From contig NZ_CADFDU010000007.1 of assembly GCF_902833045.1 (NCBI RefSeq), forward strand, positions 62,001-126,000: DNA of 64,000 nucleotides, written 5' to 3'. Positions 18,420 to 26,489 of the stretch are shown here, piece after piece. A program made the translations under genes and the position numbers. Position 1 is the first letter of the stretch. Each line of letters opens with the position of its first letter. This DNA is from Burkholderia sp. BCC0322 (GTDB lineage Bacteria; Pseudomonadota; Gammaproteobacteria; Burkholderiales; Burkholderiaceae). The notes under the pieces were generated by a model, which had not been told where the DNA came from, ran no database searches, and saw only the letters and a list, made by a program, of their open reading frames with translations.

Positions 18420-20105
18420 GTGACGACACAACGCACGCTAGAAGGCGAATTCGATTACGTGATCGTCGGCGCGGGCACCGCAGGCTGCGTGCTCGCGAAC
18501 CGCCTGACCGAAGATCCCGACATCCGCGTGCTGCTGCTCGAAGCGGGCGGCAAGGACGACTATCACTGGATCCACATTCCGGTCGGCTATCTGTACTGCA
18601 TCGGCAACCCGCGCACCGACTGGCTGTACAAGACGCAGCCGGAAGCGGCGCTCAACGGCCGTGCGCTCTCATATCCGCGCGGCCGCGTGCTCGGCGGCTG
18701 CTCGTCGATCAACGGGATGATCTACATGCGTGGCCAGCGCGAGGATTACGACGGCTGGGCGCAGGAAACCGGCGACGCCGGCTGGTCGTGGGACAGCGTG
18801 CTGCCGATCTTCAAGCGCAGCGAGGATCACCATGCGGGCGCGAGCGACGCGCACGGCGCGGGCGGCTACTGGCGCGTCGAGAAGCAGCGGCTGCGCTGGG
18901 AGATCCTCGAATCGTTCGCGCAGGCCGCGCAGCAGACGGGTATCCCGGCAACCGACGATTTCAATCGTGGCGACAATACCGGGGTCGGCTATTTCGAGGT
19001 GAACCAGAAGCGCGGCGTGCGCTGGAATACCTCGAAAGCGTTCCTGCGGCCCGCGATGGCACGCCCGAACCTGACCGTCATCACCGGCGCGCACGCGCAG
19101 CGCGTGATCTTCGACGGGCGGCGCGCGGTCGGCGTCGAATATCACGGTGGCGGCACCGATTACGTTGCACGGGCGCGTTCGGAGGTGCTGCTGACGTCCG
19201 GCGCCGTGAATTCGCCGCAGCTGCTCGAACTGTCGGGTATAGGCGATGGCCGGCGGCTGCAGGCGCTCGGCATCGACGTCGTGCAGGATCTGCCGGGCGT
19301 CGGCGAAAACCTGCAGGATCACTTGCAATTGCGGATGGCGTTTCGCGTCGAAGGCGTGCGCACGCTCAACACGCTGTCCGCGCACTGGTGGGGCAAGCTG
19401 ATGATCGGCGCCGAATATGCGTTGCTGCAGCGCGGGCCGATGTCGATGGCGCCGTCGCAGCTCGGCGCGTTCGCGAAATCCGATCCCGACGATCCCGCGC
19501 TCACGCGCCCCGATCTCGAATACCACGTGCAGCCGCTGTCGCTCGAACGCTTCGGCGAGCCGCTGCACAGCTTCAACGCGTTCACGGCCTCCGTGTGCCA
19601 TCTGCGGCCGACGTCGCGCGGCAGCGTGCATATCGCGAGTGCCGATCCGGGTGTGGCCCCCGCGATCGCGCCGAACTATCTGTCGACCGATCACGATCGC
19701 CACGTCGCCGCGAACGCGCTGCGGCTCACGCGCCGGATAGCGTCCGCGCCGGCGCTCGCACGCTATCGTCCCGAGGAAATCCTGCCGGGCGCGCAGTACC
19801 GGAGCGAAGTCGAGCTGATCGAGGCGGCCGGCGCCATCGGCACGACGATCTTCCATCCGGTCGGCACCTGCCGGATGGGGCGTGCCGACGATGAGCGCGC
19901 GGTGGTCGACAGCCGGCTGCGCGTACGCGGCATCGCCGGGCTGCGGATCGTCGATGCATCGGTGATGCCGTTCATTACATCGGGCAACACCAATTCGCCG
20001 ACGCTGATGATCGCCGAGCGCGCGAGCGACATGATCCGTGCCGATCGCCGCGCGGCGCGCGAAGCGACGCCGGTGCGCACGGAGGCCGCGGCGACACCCG
20101 TGTGA
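18420..20105 (+). CDS. GMC-family FAD oxidoreductase (choline dehydrogenase-like)
   Basis: Flavoenzyme of 561 aa that oxidises an alcohol, passing electrons to a quinone or other acceptor. It has the FAD Rossmann motif DYVIVGAGTAGCVLANRL, the GMC signatures YPRGRVLGGCSSINGMIYMRG and TSGAVNSPQLLELSGIG, and the C-terminal active site with H479 (IFHPVGTCRMG) and Asn in SGNTNSPTLMIAERA. The GTG at 18420 is preferred because AGGAG lies 7 bases upstream; an ATG at 18372 lacks such a site. It is divergent from a LysR gene. The alcohol oxidised is unknown; nothing nearby points to choline specifically. Confidence 0.92.
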   Translation: MTTQRTLEGEFDYVIVGAGTAGCVLANRLTEDPDIRVLLLEAGGKDDYHWIHIPVGYLYCIGNPRTDWLYKTQPEAALNGRALSYPRGRVLGGCSSINGMIYMRGQREDYDGWAQETGDAGWSWDSVLPIFKRSEDHHAGASDAHGAGGYWRVEKQRLRWEILESFAQAAQQTGIPATDDFNRGDNTGVGYFEVNQKRGVRWNTSKAFLRPAMARPNLTVITGAHAQRVIFDGRRAVGVEYHGGGTDYVARARSEVLLTSGAVNSPQLLELSGIGDGRRLQALGIDVVQDLPGVGENLQDHLQLRMAFRVEGVRTLNTLSAHWWGKLMIGAEYALLQRGPMSMAPSQLGAFAKSDPDDPALTRPDLEYHVQPLSLERFGEPLHSFNAFTASVCHLRPTSRGSVHIASADPGVAPAIAPNYLSTDHDRHVAANALRLTRRIASAPALARYRPEEILPGAQYRSEVELIEAAGAIGTTIFHPVGTCRMGRADDERAVVDSRLRVRGIAGLRIVDASVMPFITSGNTNSPTLMIAERASDMIRADRRAAREATPVRTEAAATPV

Positions 20106-20226
20106 CGGGAGGCCGACCCGCACGCCAGCGGGCTGTCATGACGACGCCCGCTGATTCGCTATGCGAAACAAGCTGCTGTTGCGGCGCCGGCGCCGATTGT
20201 GCCGGTTCGCCGGCAAGATCCATGCA

Positions 20227-20251
20227 AGCCGTGCAGCCGCACGGCTTTTTT
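20227..20251 (+). terminator. Rho-independent terminator after the GMC gene
   Basis: Stem AGCCGTGC / GCACGGCT with loop AGCC followed by a T-run, 122 bases past the GMC stop. It insulates the livG gene that begins 313 bases further. Confidence 0.85.
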
Positions 20252-20563
20252 GTTGCGTGCGTGCCGGGCCGTGCCGTGCGGATGGTCAACCGACGACGAT
20301 GCACGTATCAAAAAAACAAACGCGGTGAAAAACCGTGCATAGCCGCACGCGACATGGCGGCCAGCCCTATAAGTGCAAATCCCGATGATTGCACTGCACC
20401 AACGGCGAGACAATGTGGCGCAGCGTGCATACGCGTCGGCGCGGGAGACCACCCGCGAGGCGTAACACGGCGCCCGGGGCAGCCCGCTCATCCGCTGACC
20501 TGTTTCGCGGACGCTTCTCGCGAATCTTCCCGGTGCTTCGCCTGACTTCGTACGGAAGGGAAC
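20252..20563. other. Leader region upstream of the first HAAT cassette
   Basis: No gene is supported. A+T-rich patches occur at 20298-20335 (TATCAAAAAAACAAACG) and around 20368-20392, with a CTATAAG that could be a -10, but no convincing -35 at the right distance. The segment probably holds the promoter of the 20564-25358 operon. Confidence 0.4.
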
Positions 20564-21343
20564 ATGATTCTCGGCGACACGATTCTGGAAACACGCGGAC
20601 TGACCAAGGAGTTCAGGGGTTTCACGGCCGTCAACGGCGTGAACCTGCGTGTGCGTCGCGGTGCGATCCACGCGCTGATCGGACCGAACGGCGCGGGCAA
20701 GACCACCTGCTTCAACCTCCTCACCAAATTCCTGACGCCGACGGCCGGCCAGATCGTCTTCAACGGCATCGACATCACCGACGAGCGGCCCGCGCAGGTT
20801 GCACGCCGCGGCATCATCCGCTCGTTCCAGATCTCGGCCGTCTTCCCGCACCTGACCGCACTGCAGAACGTGCGCATCGGCCTGCAGCGCGCGCTCGGCA
20901 CCGAATTCCATTTCTGGCGCAGCGAACGCACGCTGAAGCGGCTTGACGACCGCGCGATGGACCTGCTCACGCAGGTCGGCCTCACCGATTTCGCGCAGGT
21001 GCCGACCGTCGAACTCGCTTACGGCCGCAAGCGCGCGCTGGAGATCGCGACCACGCTCGCGATGGAGCCGGAACTGATGCTGCTCGACGAGCCCACGCAG
21101 GGGATGGGCCACGAGGACGTCGATCGCGTGACCGCGCTGATCAAGAAGGTCGCGAGCGGCCGCACGATCCTGATGGTCGAGCACAACATGAACGTGATCG
21201 CGGGCATCTCCGACACGATCACCGTCCTGCAGCGCGGCGAGGTGCTGGCCGAAGGGTCGTATGCGGAAGTGTCGAAGAATCCGCTCGTCATCGAGGCCTA
21301 CATGGGCAGCGCCGACGCGGCGCTCGCGGGGGCGCACGCATGA
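20564..21343 (+). CDS. ABC transporter ATP-binding protein, LivG type (cassette 1)
   Basis: Cytoplasmic ATPase of 259 aa in the branched-chain/hydrophobic amino acid (HAAT) group. Walker A is GPNGAGKT at 40-47, Q-loop in RSFQISAVFPHLT, Walker B ELMLLDEPTQGMG, H-loop in MVEHNM. The ABC signature is degenerate: ELAYGRKRALEIA instead of the usual L-S-x-G-x-Q, which is more often tolerated in LivG. It is first in the order ATPase, ATPase, binding protein, permease, permease. The next gene starts with an ATGA overlap of 4 bases, so the two ATPases are translationally coupled. Substrate unknown; HAAT systems carry amino acids, amides, urea or aromatic acids. Confidence 0.93.
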   Translation: MILGDTILETRGLTKEFRGFTAVNGVNLRVRRGAIHALIGPNGAGKTTCFNLLTKFLTPTAGQIVFNGIDITDERPAQVARRGIIRSFQISAVFPHLTALQNVRIGLQRALGTEFHFWRSERTLKRLDDRAMDLLTQVGLTDFAQVPTVELAYGRKRALEIATTLAMEPELMLLDEPTQGMGHEDVDRVTALIKKVASGRTILMVEHNMNVIAGISDTITVLQRGEVLAEGSYAEVSKNPLVIEAYMGSADAALAGAHA

Positions 21344-22095
21344 AGCACAGCGAACGGGAGGAACGCGAATTGAGCGGCGTCGAAAGCGGTACGCCCGCGC
21401 TGGAGATCACGGGCCTGGAGGCCTGGTACGGGGAATCCCACATATTGCACGGTGTCGACCTGACGGTGCATCGCGGCGAGGTGGTCACGCTGCTCGGCCG
21501 CAACGGCGCGGGCCGCACGACGACGCTGCGCGCGATCATGGGCCTCACGGGCCGCCGCAGCGGGTCGATCAAGGTCGCGGGCAACGAGACGATCGGCCTC
21601 GCGACGCACCGCATCGCGCATTTCGGTATCGGCTACTGCCCGGAGGAGCGCGGGATCTTCTCGAGCCTGTCGTGCGAGGAGAACCTGATGCTGCCGCCGC
21701 CGATCGGATCGCGCGACCACGCGATGTCGATCGACGAGATCTACGCGATGTTCCCGAACCTCGCGTCGCGCCGGCAGAGCCAGGGCACGCGGCTGTCCGG
21801 CGGCGAGCAGCAGATGCTCGCGGTCGCGCGGATCCTGCGCACCGGCGCGAACCTGCTGCTGCTCGACGAGATTTCCGAAGGCCTCGCACCGGTGATCGTG
21901 CAGGCGCTGGCGCGGATGATCGTCGCGCTGAAGGCGCGCGGCTACACGATCGTGATGGTCGAACAGAATTTCCGCTTCGCGGCCCCGCTCGCCGACCGGT
22001 TCTACGTGATGGAGCACGGCAGCATCGTCGAACATTTCCAGGCGGCCGAACTGGAAAGCAAGATGCCGACCCTGCACGACCTGCTCGGGGTGTGA
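21340..22095 (+). CDS. ABC transporter ATP-binding protein, LivF type with Arg in Walker A (cassette 1)
   Basis: ATPase of 251 aa of the LivF group. The Walker A motif reads GRNGAGRT at 53-60: the nearly invariant Lys is Arg59 (codon CGC, checked in the DNA). The rest is intact: signature RLSGGEQQML, Walker B NLLLLDEISEGLAP (with Ile for the usual Pro after DE), H-loop replaced by VEQNF as in other LivF proteins. The first 20 residues are an extra N-terminal segment. It overlaps livG by 4 bases. In many ABC ATPases a Lys-to-Arg change strongly reduces hydrolysis, so this subunit may be catalytically weak and rely on its partner. Confidence 0.92.
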   Translation: MKHSEREERELSGVESGTPALEITGLEAWYGESHILHGVDLTVHRGEVVTLLGRNGAGRTTTLRAIMGLTGRRSGSIKVAGNETIGLATHRIAHFGIGYCPEERGIFSSLSCEENLMLPPPIGSRDHAMSIDEIYAMFPNLASRRQSQGTRLSGGEQQMLAVARILRTGANLLLLDEISEGLAPVIVQALARMIVALKARGYTIVMVEQNFRFAAPLADRFYVMEHGSIVEHFQAAELESKMPTLHDLLGV

Positions 22096-22171
22096 CGCCG
22101 GCCCGTCTCTTTCGCCGCTAGCCGTGGCGGCTTCGAACAACCACAACGCATCAGAACAACAGGAGACGTCA

Positions 22172-23371
22172 ATGAAAATGAAGACCCTCGCACACGCCTG
22201 TCTCGCGCTCGCGACCGCCGTGCTCACCGCTGGCGCCGCGCAGGCCGCGGATACCGTGAAGATCGGCTTCATCACCGACATGTCGGGGCTTTACGCGGAT
22301 ATCGACGGGCAGGGCGGCCTGGAGGCGATCCGCATGGCGGTCGCCGATTTCGGCGGCAAGGTGCTCGGCAAGCCGATCGAGGTCGTCTATGCCGATCACC
22401 AGAACAAGGCCGACATCGCCGCGTCGAAGGCGCGCGAATGGATGGACCGCGGCGGGCTCGACCTGCTGGTCGGCGGCACGAACTCGGCCACCGCGCTGTC
22501 GATGAACCAGGTCGCGGCCGAGAAGAAGAAGGTCTACATCAACATCGGCGCAGGCGCCGACACGCTGACCAACGAGCAGTGCACGCCGTACACGGTCCAC
22601 TACGCCTACGACACGATGGCGCTCGCGAAGGGCACCGGTTCGGCGGTGGTGAAGCAGGGCGGCAAGACGTGGTTCTTCCTGACCGCCGATTACGCGTTCG
22701 GCAAGGCGCTCGAGAAGAACACGTCGGATGTCGTGAAGGCGAACGGCGGCCAGGTGCTCGGTGCGGTACGCCACCCGCTGTCCGCGTCGGATTTCTCGTC
22801 GTTCCTGCTGCAGGCGCAGGCGTCGAAGGCGCAGATCCTGGGCCTCGCGAACGCGGGCGGCGACACGATCAACTCGATCAAGGCCGCGAAGGAATTCGGC
22901 ATCACGAAGACGATGAAGCTCGCCGCGCTGCTGATGTTCATCGACGACGTGCACAGCCTCGGCCTCGAGACGACGCAGGGCCTGGTGCTGACCGACAGCT
23001 GGTACTGGAACCGCGACGCGGCGTCGCGCCAGTGGGCGCAGCGCTACTTCGGCAAGATGAAGAAGATGCCGTCGAGTCTGCAGGCGGCCGACTACTCGTC
23101 GGTCACGACCTACCTGAAGGCCGTCCAGGCCGCAGGCACGACCGATTCCGACAAGGTGATGGCCGAGCTGAAGAAGATCAAGGTCAACGACTTCTACGCG
23201 AAGGGCTACATCCGCACGGACGGCAGCATGATCCACGACATGTACCTGATGGAAGTGAAGAAGCCGTCGGAGTCGAAGGAGCCGTGGGATTACTACAAGG
23301 TGCTCGCGACGATTCCGGGCGAACAGGCGTTCGGAACCAAGCAGGAATCGCGCTGCGCGTTGTGGAAGTAA
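22172..23371 (+). CDS. HAAT-type periplasmic substrate-binding protein (cassette 1)
   Basis: Binding protein of 399 aa (Peripla_BP_6/LivK fold). Residues 1-23 are a signal peptide ending AQAAD; the mature part starts TVKIGFITDMSGLYADIDGQ and continues with GGLEAIRMAVADFGG and a typical second lobe. The start at 22172 follows AGGAG; the upstream open frame from 22124 has no signal. It has Cys residues in the first lobe (NEQCTPY) and at the C-terminal end (SRCALWK), possibly one disulfide. It sits between the ATPase and permease genes, and a 10-bp hairpin follows the stop. The ligand is not known: the pocket is not recognisably the Leu/Ile/Val one. Confidence 0.9.
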   Translation: MKMKTLAHACLALATAVLTAGAAQAADTVKIGFITDMSGLYADIDGQGGLEAIRMAVADFGGKVLGKPIEVVYADHQNKADIAASKAREWMDRGGLDLLVGGTNSATALSMNQVAAEKKKVYINIGAGADTLTNEQCTPYTVHYAYDTMALAKGTGSAVVKQGGKTWFFLTADYAFGKALEKNTSDVVKANGGQVLGAVRHPLSASDFSSFLLQAQASKAQILGLANAGGDTINSIKAAKEFGITKTMKLAALLMFIDDVHSLGLETTQGLVLTDSWYWNRDAASRQWAQRYFGKMKKMPSSLQAADYSSVTTYLKAVQAAGTTDSDKVMAELKKIKVNDFYAKGYIRTDGSMIHDMYLMEVKKPSESKEPWDYYKVLATIPGEQAFGTKQESRCALWK

Positions 23372-23380
23372 GCAGGACGT

Positions 23381-23404
23381 AGCGGCGCGCGCGGGCGCGC
23401 CGCT
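23381..23404 (+). promoter_or_regulatory. Intercistronic hairpin behind the cassette 1 binding-protein gene
   Basis: Perfect 10-bp stem AGCGGCGCGC / GCGCGCCGCT with loop GCGG, starting 10 bases after the binding-protein stop and without a T-run. In such operons a hairpin here protects the 5' mRNA and limits read-through, giving more binding protein than permease. A similar hairpin follows the second binding-protein gene. Confidence 0.65.
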
Positions 23405-23499
23405 CGGTGGCGGCTGCAGCGATGTGCCCGCTGCGCTGCCCGCGTACGCGACGCATGAAGGTTGCGCACGCAACGAAACTCATTCTGACGGCTAAGTCG

Positions 23500-24384
23500 A
23501 TGGAAATTTTTGGCATTCCGTTGCCGGCGATGCTGAGCCAGTTGCTGCTCGGGCTCGTCAACGGCTCGTTCTACGCGATCCTGAGCCTCGGGCTTGCGGT
23601 GATCTTCGGGCTGCTCAACGTGATCAACTTCGCGCACGGCGCGCTGTTCATGCTGGGTGCGATGCTCGCGTGGATGGGCCTGTCGTATTTCGGCCTGCCG
23701 TACTGGGCGATGCTGGTGATCGCGCCGCTGGTCGTCGGTGCGTTCGGGATCCTGATCGAGCGCTCGATGCTGCGCTGGCTGTACAAGCTCGATCACCTGT
23801 ACGGACTGCTGCTCACGTTCGGGCTCACGCTGGTCGTCGAAGGCGTGTTCCGGTCGATCTACGGCTCGTCCGGCCAGCCGTACGACGTGCCGTCGCAGCT
23901 GTCCGGCGCCACCAACCTCGGTTTCATGTTCCTGCCGAACTACCGCGCATGGGTCGTCGTCGCGTCGCTCGCGGTGTGCCTCGCGACGTGGTTCGTGATC
24001 GAGAAGACGCGCCTCGGCGCCTACCTGCGCGCGGGCACCGAGAACCCGAAGCTCGTCGAGGCATTCGGCGTGAACGTGCCGATGATGATCACGCTCACCT
24101 ACGGCTTCGGCGTCGCGCTCGCCGCGTTCGCGGGCGTGCTGGCCGCGCCGGTGATCCAGGTGTCGCCGCTGATGGGCCAGCCGATGATCATCACCGTGTT
24201 CGCGGTGGTCGTGATCGGCGGGATGGGCTCGATCCTCGGCTCGATTGTCACGGGCCTGCTGCTCGGCGTGATCGAGGGTTTCACGCGCGTGTTCTACCCC
24301 GAAGCGTCGGCCACCGTCGTGTTCGTGATCATGGCGATCGTGCTGCTGTTCCGCCCGGCGGGCCTCTTCGGCAAGGAAAAATGA
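23500..24384 (+). CDS. HAAT permease, LivH type (cassette 1)
   Basis: Inner-membrane permease of 294 aa with about eight helices. Family marks are LLLGLVNGSFYAILSLGLAVIFG-type N terminus, NVINFAHGALFMLGA, and the cytoplasmic EAA-like loop EAFGVNVPMMITLTYGFG. The ATG at 23500 (MEIFGIP) is preferred; earlier in-frame Met codons sit in a non-hydrophobic leader. It is 128 bases behind the binding-protein gene, past the hairpin, and overlaps the next permease gene by 4 bases. Confidence 0.93.
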   Translation: MEIFGIPLPAMLSQLLLGLVNGSFYAILSLGLAVIFGLLNVINFAHGALFMLGAMLAWMGLSYFGLPYWAMLVIAPLVVGAFGILIERSMLRWLYKLDHLYGLLLTFGLTLVVEGVFRSIYGSSGQPYDVPSQLSGATNLGFMFLPNYRAWVVVASLAVCLATWFVIEKTRLGAYLRAGTENPKLVEAFGVNVPMMITLTYGFGVALAAFAGVLAAPVIQVSPLMGQPMIITVFAVVVIGGMGSILGSIVTGLLLGVIEGFTRVFYPEASATVVFVIMAIVLLFRPAGLFGKEK

Positions 24385-25358
24385 TGCAGAGAAAAGTGCT
24401 CTACGGCGTGCTGCTCGCCGCACTGCTCGCCGCGCCGTTCATCGGCGCGTATCCGGTGTTCGTGATGAAGGTGCTCACGTTCGCGCTGTTCGCGGCCGCG
24501 TTCAACCTGCTGATCGGCTATACGGGGCTGCTGTCGTTCGGCCATGCGATGTTCCTCGCGAGCGCCGGCTATGCGACCGGTTATTCGATGCAGACGCTCG
24601 GCTTCACGCCGGAGCTCGGCGTGCTGGCTGGTACCGTTGCCGCGACGCTGCTCGGGCTCGTCGTCGGGCTGTTCGCGATCCGGCGGCAGGGCATCTACTT
24701 CGCGATGATCACGCTCGCGTTTGCGCAGATGGTCTACTTCATCTACCTGCAGGCGCCGTTCACGCACGGCGAGGACGGGCTGCAGGGCGTGCCGCGCGGC
24801 CACCTGTTCGGGCTGCTCGACCTGTCGAACGACGTCGCGCTGTACTACGTCGTGCTGACGGTGGTCGTCGCCGCGTGCGCGTTCATCGTGCGGGTCGTGC
24901 ATTCGCCGTTCGGCCAGGTGCTCGTCGCGATCAAGGAGAACGAGGCGCGCGCGATCTCGCTCGGCTACGACACCGACCGCTTCAAGCTGCTCGCGTTCAT
25001 CCTGTCGGCGGGCATCGCGGGGCTCGCCGGCTCGCTGAAGGTGCTCGTGCTCGGCTTCGAGACGCTGTCGGACGCGTACTGGACGATGTCGGGCCTCGTC
25101 GTACTGATGACGCTCGTCGGCGGGATGGGCACACTGTTCGGGCCGCTGCTGGGTGCGGCGCTGATCGTCGCGCTGGAAGACCGGCTCGGCGACATCGGCG
25201 AATGGCTCGCCTCGGCGACCGGCGTCGCGTGGTTCCATTCGCTCGGCGAATCGGCGACGATCGTCACGGGGCTGATCTTCATCGCATGCGTGCTCGCATT
25301 CCGGCGCGGCATCGTCGGCGAAATAGTCGCGCGGATCAGGCCGCTCAGGGCGTCCTGA
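24381..25358 (+). CDS. HAAT permease, LivM type (cassette 1)
   Basis: Second permease subunit, 325 aa: YPVFVMKVLTFALFAAAFNLLIGYTGLLSFGHAMFLA pattern at the N terminus (split across two helices), then LLAGTVAATLLGL, and the conserved loop IKENEARAISLGYDTDRFKLLAF. Start ATG at 24381 overlaps the livH stop (ATGA); a second ATG follows at once. It is the last gene of the cassette; no terminator follows directly, and the next strong hairpin lies 260 bases on, behind a separate promoter-like signal. Confidence 0.93.
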   Translation: MMQRKVLYGVLLAALLAAPFIGAYPVFVMKVLTFALFAAAFNLLIGYTGLLSFGHAMFLASAGYATGYSMQTLGFTPELGVLAGTVAATLLGLVVGLFAIRRQGIYFAMITLAFAQMVYFIYLQAPFTHGEDGLQGVPRGHLFGLLDLSNDVALYYVVLTVVVAACAFIVRVVHSPFGQVLVAIKENEARAISLGYDTDRFKLLAFILSAGIAGLAGSLKVLVLGFETLSDAYWTMSGLVVLMTLVGGMGTLFGPLLGAALIVALEDRLGDIGEWLASATGVAWFHSLGESATIVTGLIFIACVLAFRRGIVGEIVARIRPLRAS

Positions 25359-25505
25359 GCGCGTGCCGCGCGCGTCGCGGCACGTTGATGCGAAGCACCA
25401 TCCGGTGCGCTGCGAAAGGGCGTCGCAGCGGGCTCAAGTCGGTGCTGCGCGGCACACTGGTGCCCCATTTTCGTGCGGCGATGCACCATAGGGGTAAATG
25501 CTAAG

Positions 25506-25534
25506 TTGCCGTGGTGCTTAAGCCTCTTTAAGAT
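25506..25534 (+). promoter_or_regulatory. Sigma-70 promoter with no following gene
   Basis: TTGCCG (25506-25511, 4/6 to TTGACA), a 17-base spacer, then TAAGAT (25529-25534, 4/6 to TATAAT) in an A+T-rich patch. Predicted start near 25541, about 110 bases before a strong terminator and 950 bases before the next gene. Confidence 0.55.
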
Positions 25535-25540
25535 TCACTT

Positions 25541-25652
25541 TAGTTCTGATGCACCGCGAAACGAATTTGCAGGTGGAGAACGAGGAGACAATCGAGGCAC
25601 AAAGTGCCCGGACCCCAAAGCGCTGTTGGACGGAATCCAACAGCGCTTTTTC
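25541..25652 (+). ncRNA. Candidate small RNA with promoter and terminator
   Basis: About 112 bases lie between the promoter-like TTGCCG-N17-TAAGAT and a strong intrinsic terminator, with no annotated gene. The 5' half is purine rich (GGTGGAGAACGAGGAGACAA), which could pair with mRNA leaders or act as a ribosome-binding site. An ATG at 25549 opens a 43-codon frame that runs through the terminator stem, which argues against coding. The transcript is predicted only. Confidence 0.45.
25616..25652 (+). terminator. Strong rho-independent terminator of the sRNA candidate
   Basis: Stem AAAGCGCTGTTGGA / TCCAACAGCGCTTT with loop CGGAA, ending in TTTTT. It is 14 bp long and perfect. The A/T runs on both sides let it act on both strands. 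It could also be the distal end of the cassette 1 operon. Confidence 0.85.
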
Positions 25653-26489
25653 ATTTGCGTGCACGGATTTCCGTTGATGGTGCATCGGCCTGCGCAGTGA
25701 CCTCATTCCGCGCTTGTGTTCGCACCGCGCCTCTTCCGCGCTTCGCCGCGTCCTCCCGTTTTCCGCTTTCCCGCGATTCCTTCGCAAACGATGCGCAGCC
25801 GTGCGCTGGCCGTTCGGGCTAACCCGGTTGGCGTGCGCCAAACGCGTCCGTTACACTCGGCTTTCGCCGACCGTGCGGTCGGGAAAATCGGTCGGCAGTT
25901 CTCCTACAAGCAGAATGCAGAAGAGGGAGTACGGTTGGATGAGCAGCGCAGGACGATGGATCGGGGCAGGAAGGGCGGCTGGCGCCGTTCGTTCGTCGTG
26001 GGGTTGGCCGGTTGTCGCGGAGGCCTTCCCGAGCCGTTCCGCGGCCTGTAGGCGCATTCCGGCGCCATCGCCGGTCGTTGCGTGCGCATCCGTATCGATA
26101 TCTGCATCCGCATCGGCATCCGTATTCGCATGAGCGGCCGGCTTCCCGATCATGTGCCGCTCGCGCGCCAGGCCGTATCAGGCCAGATCGACGTGCCTTT
26201 CCTTGATCGTTGCGCGCACATCGATTGCCCGCGCGATTGCGTATTTTTCCGCGTTCTTCATCCAGACGACACCGCTGCTGCGCATCGTGACAGTCGAACG
26301 ACCGTTTCGACCGCCGGCCGGTGCGCCCGCGCGCGGTGTCGTCCGGGCGCAGTTGAAGGTGGGGTGTTTCACGGGAAAACGAGCGTAGGCGCGCCAAGGC
26401 GAGATAGTTAAATTATTAACTTGTTTTGGGGACCGGGAGCCGCCCGAGCGACCCGTGGCTTTTTCGAGCAGCGTTTGGAGACAACGTAA
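25653..26489. other. Long gene-free region with degenerate hexamer repeat
   Basis: Frames here are short, overlap on both strands and lack the codon bias of real genes, so no gene is called. It contains a degenerate tandem hexamer (26086-26133), a parS-like 16-mer (26365-26380, 13/16) and, close to the next gene, GTTAA-N4-TTAAC (26407-26420) in an A+T-rich patch that is a possible operator or promoter for the second cassette. Confidence 0.5.
26086..26133. repeat. Degenerate hexanucleotide tandem repeat
   Basis: Eight hexamers in a row following the pattern G[C/T]AT[C/T]N: GCATCC GTATCG ATATCT, then GCATCC GCATCG GCATCC, then GTATTC GCATGA. They lie in non-coding sequence about 360 bases upstream of the second binding-protein gene. 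Confidence 0.7.

Noticed and set aside
25819-26397. Minus-strand 192-codon frame in the gap before cassette 2
   Set aside because: No codon bias, no domain, overlaps other frames and the hexamer repeat.
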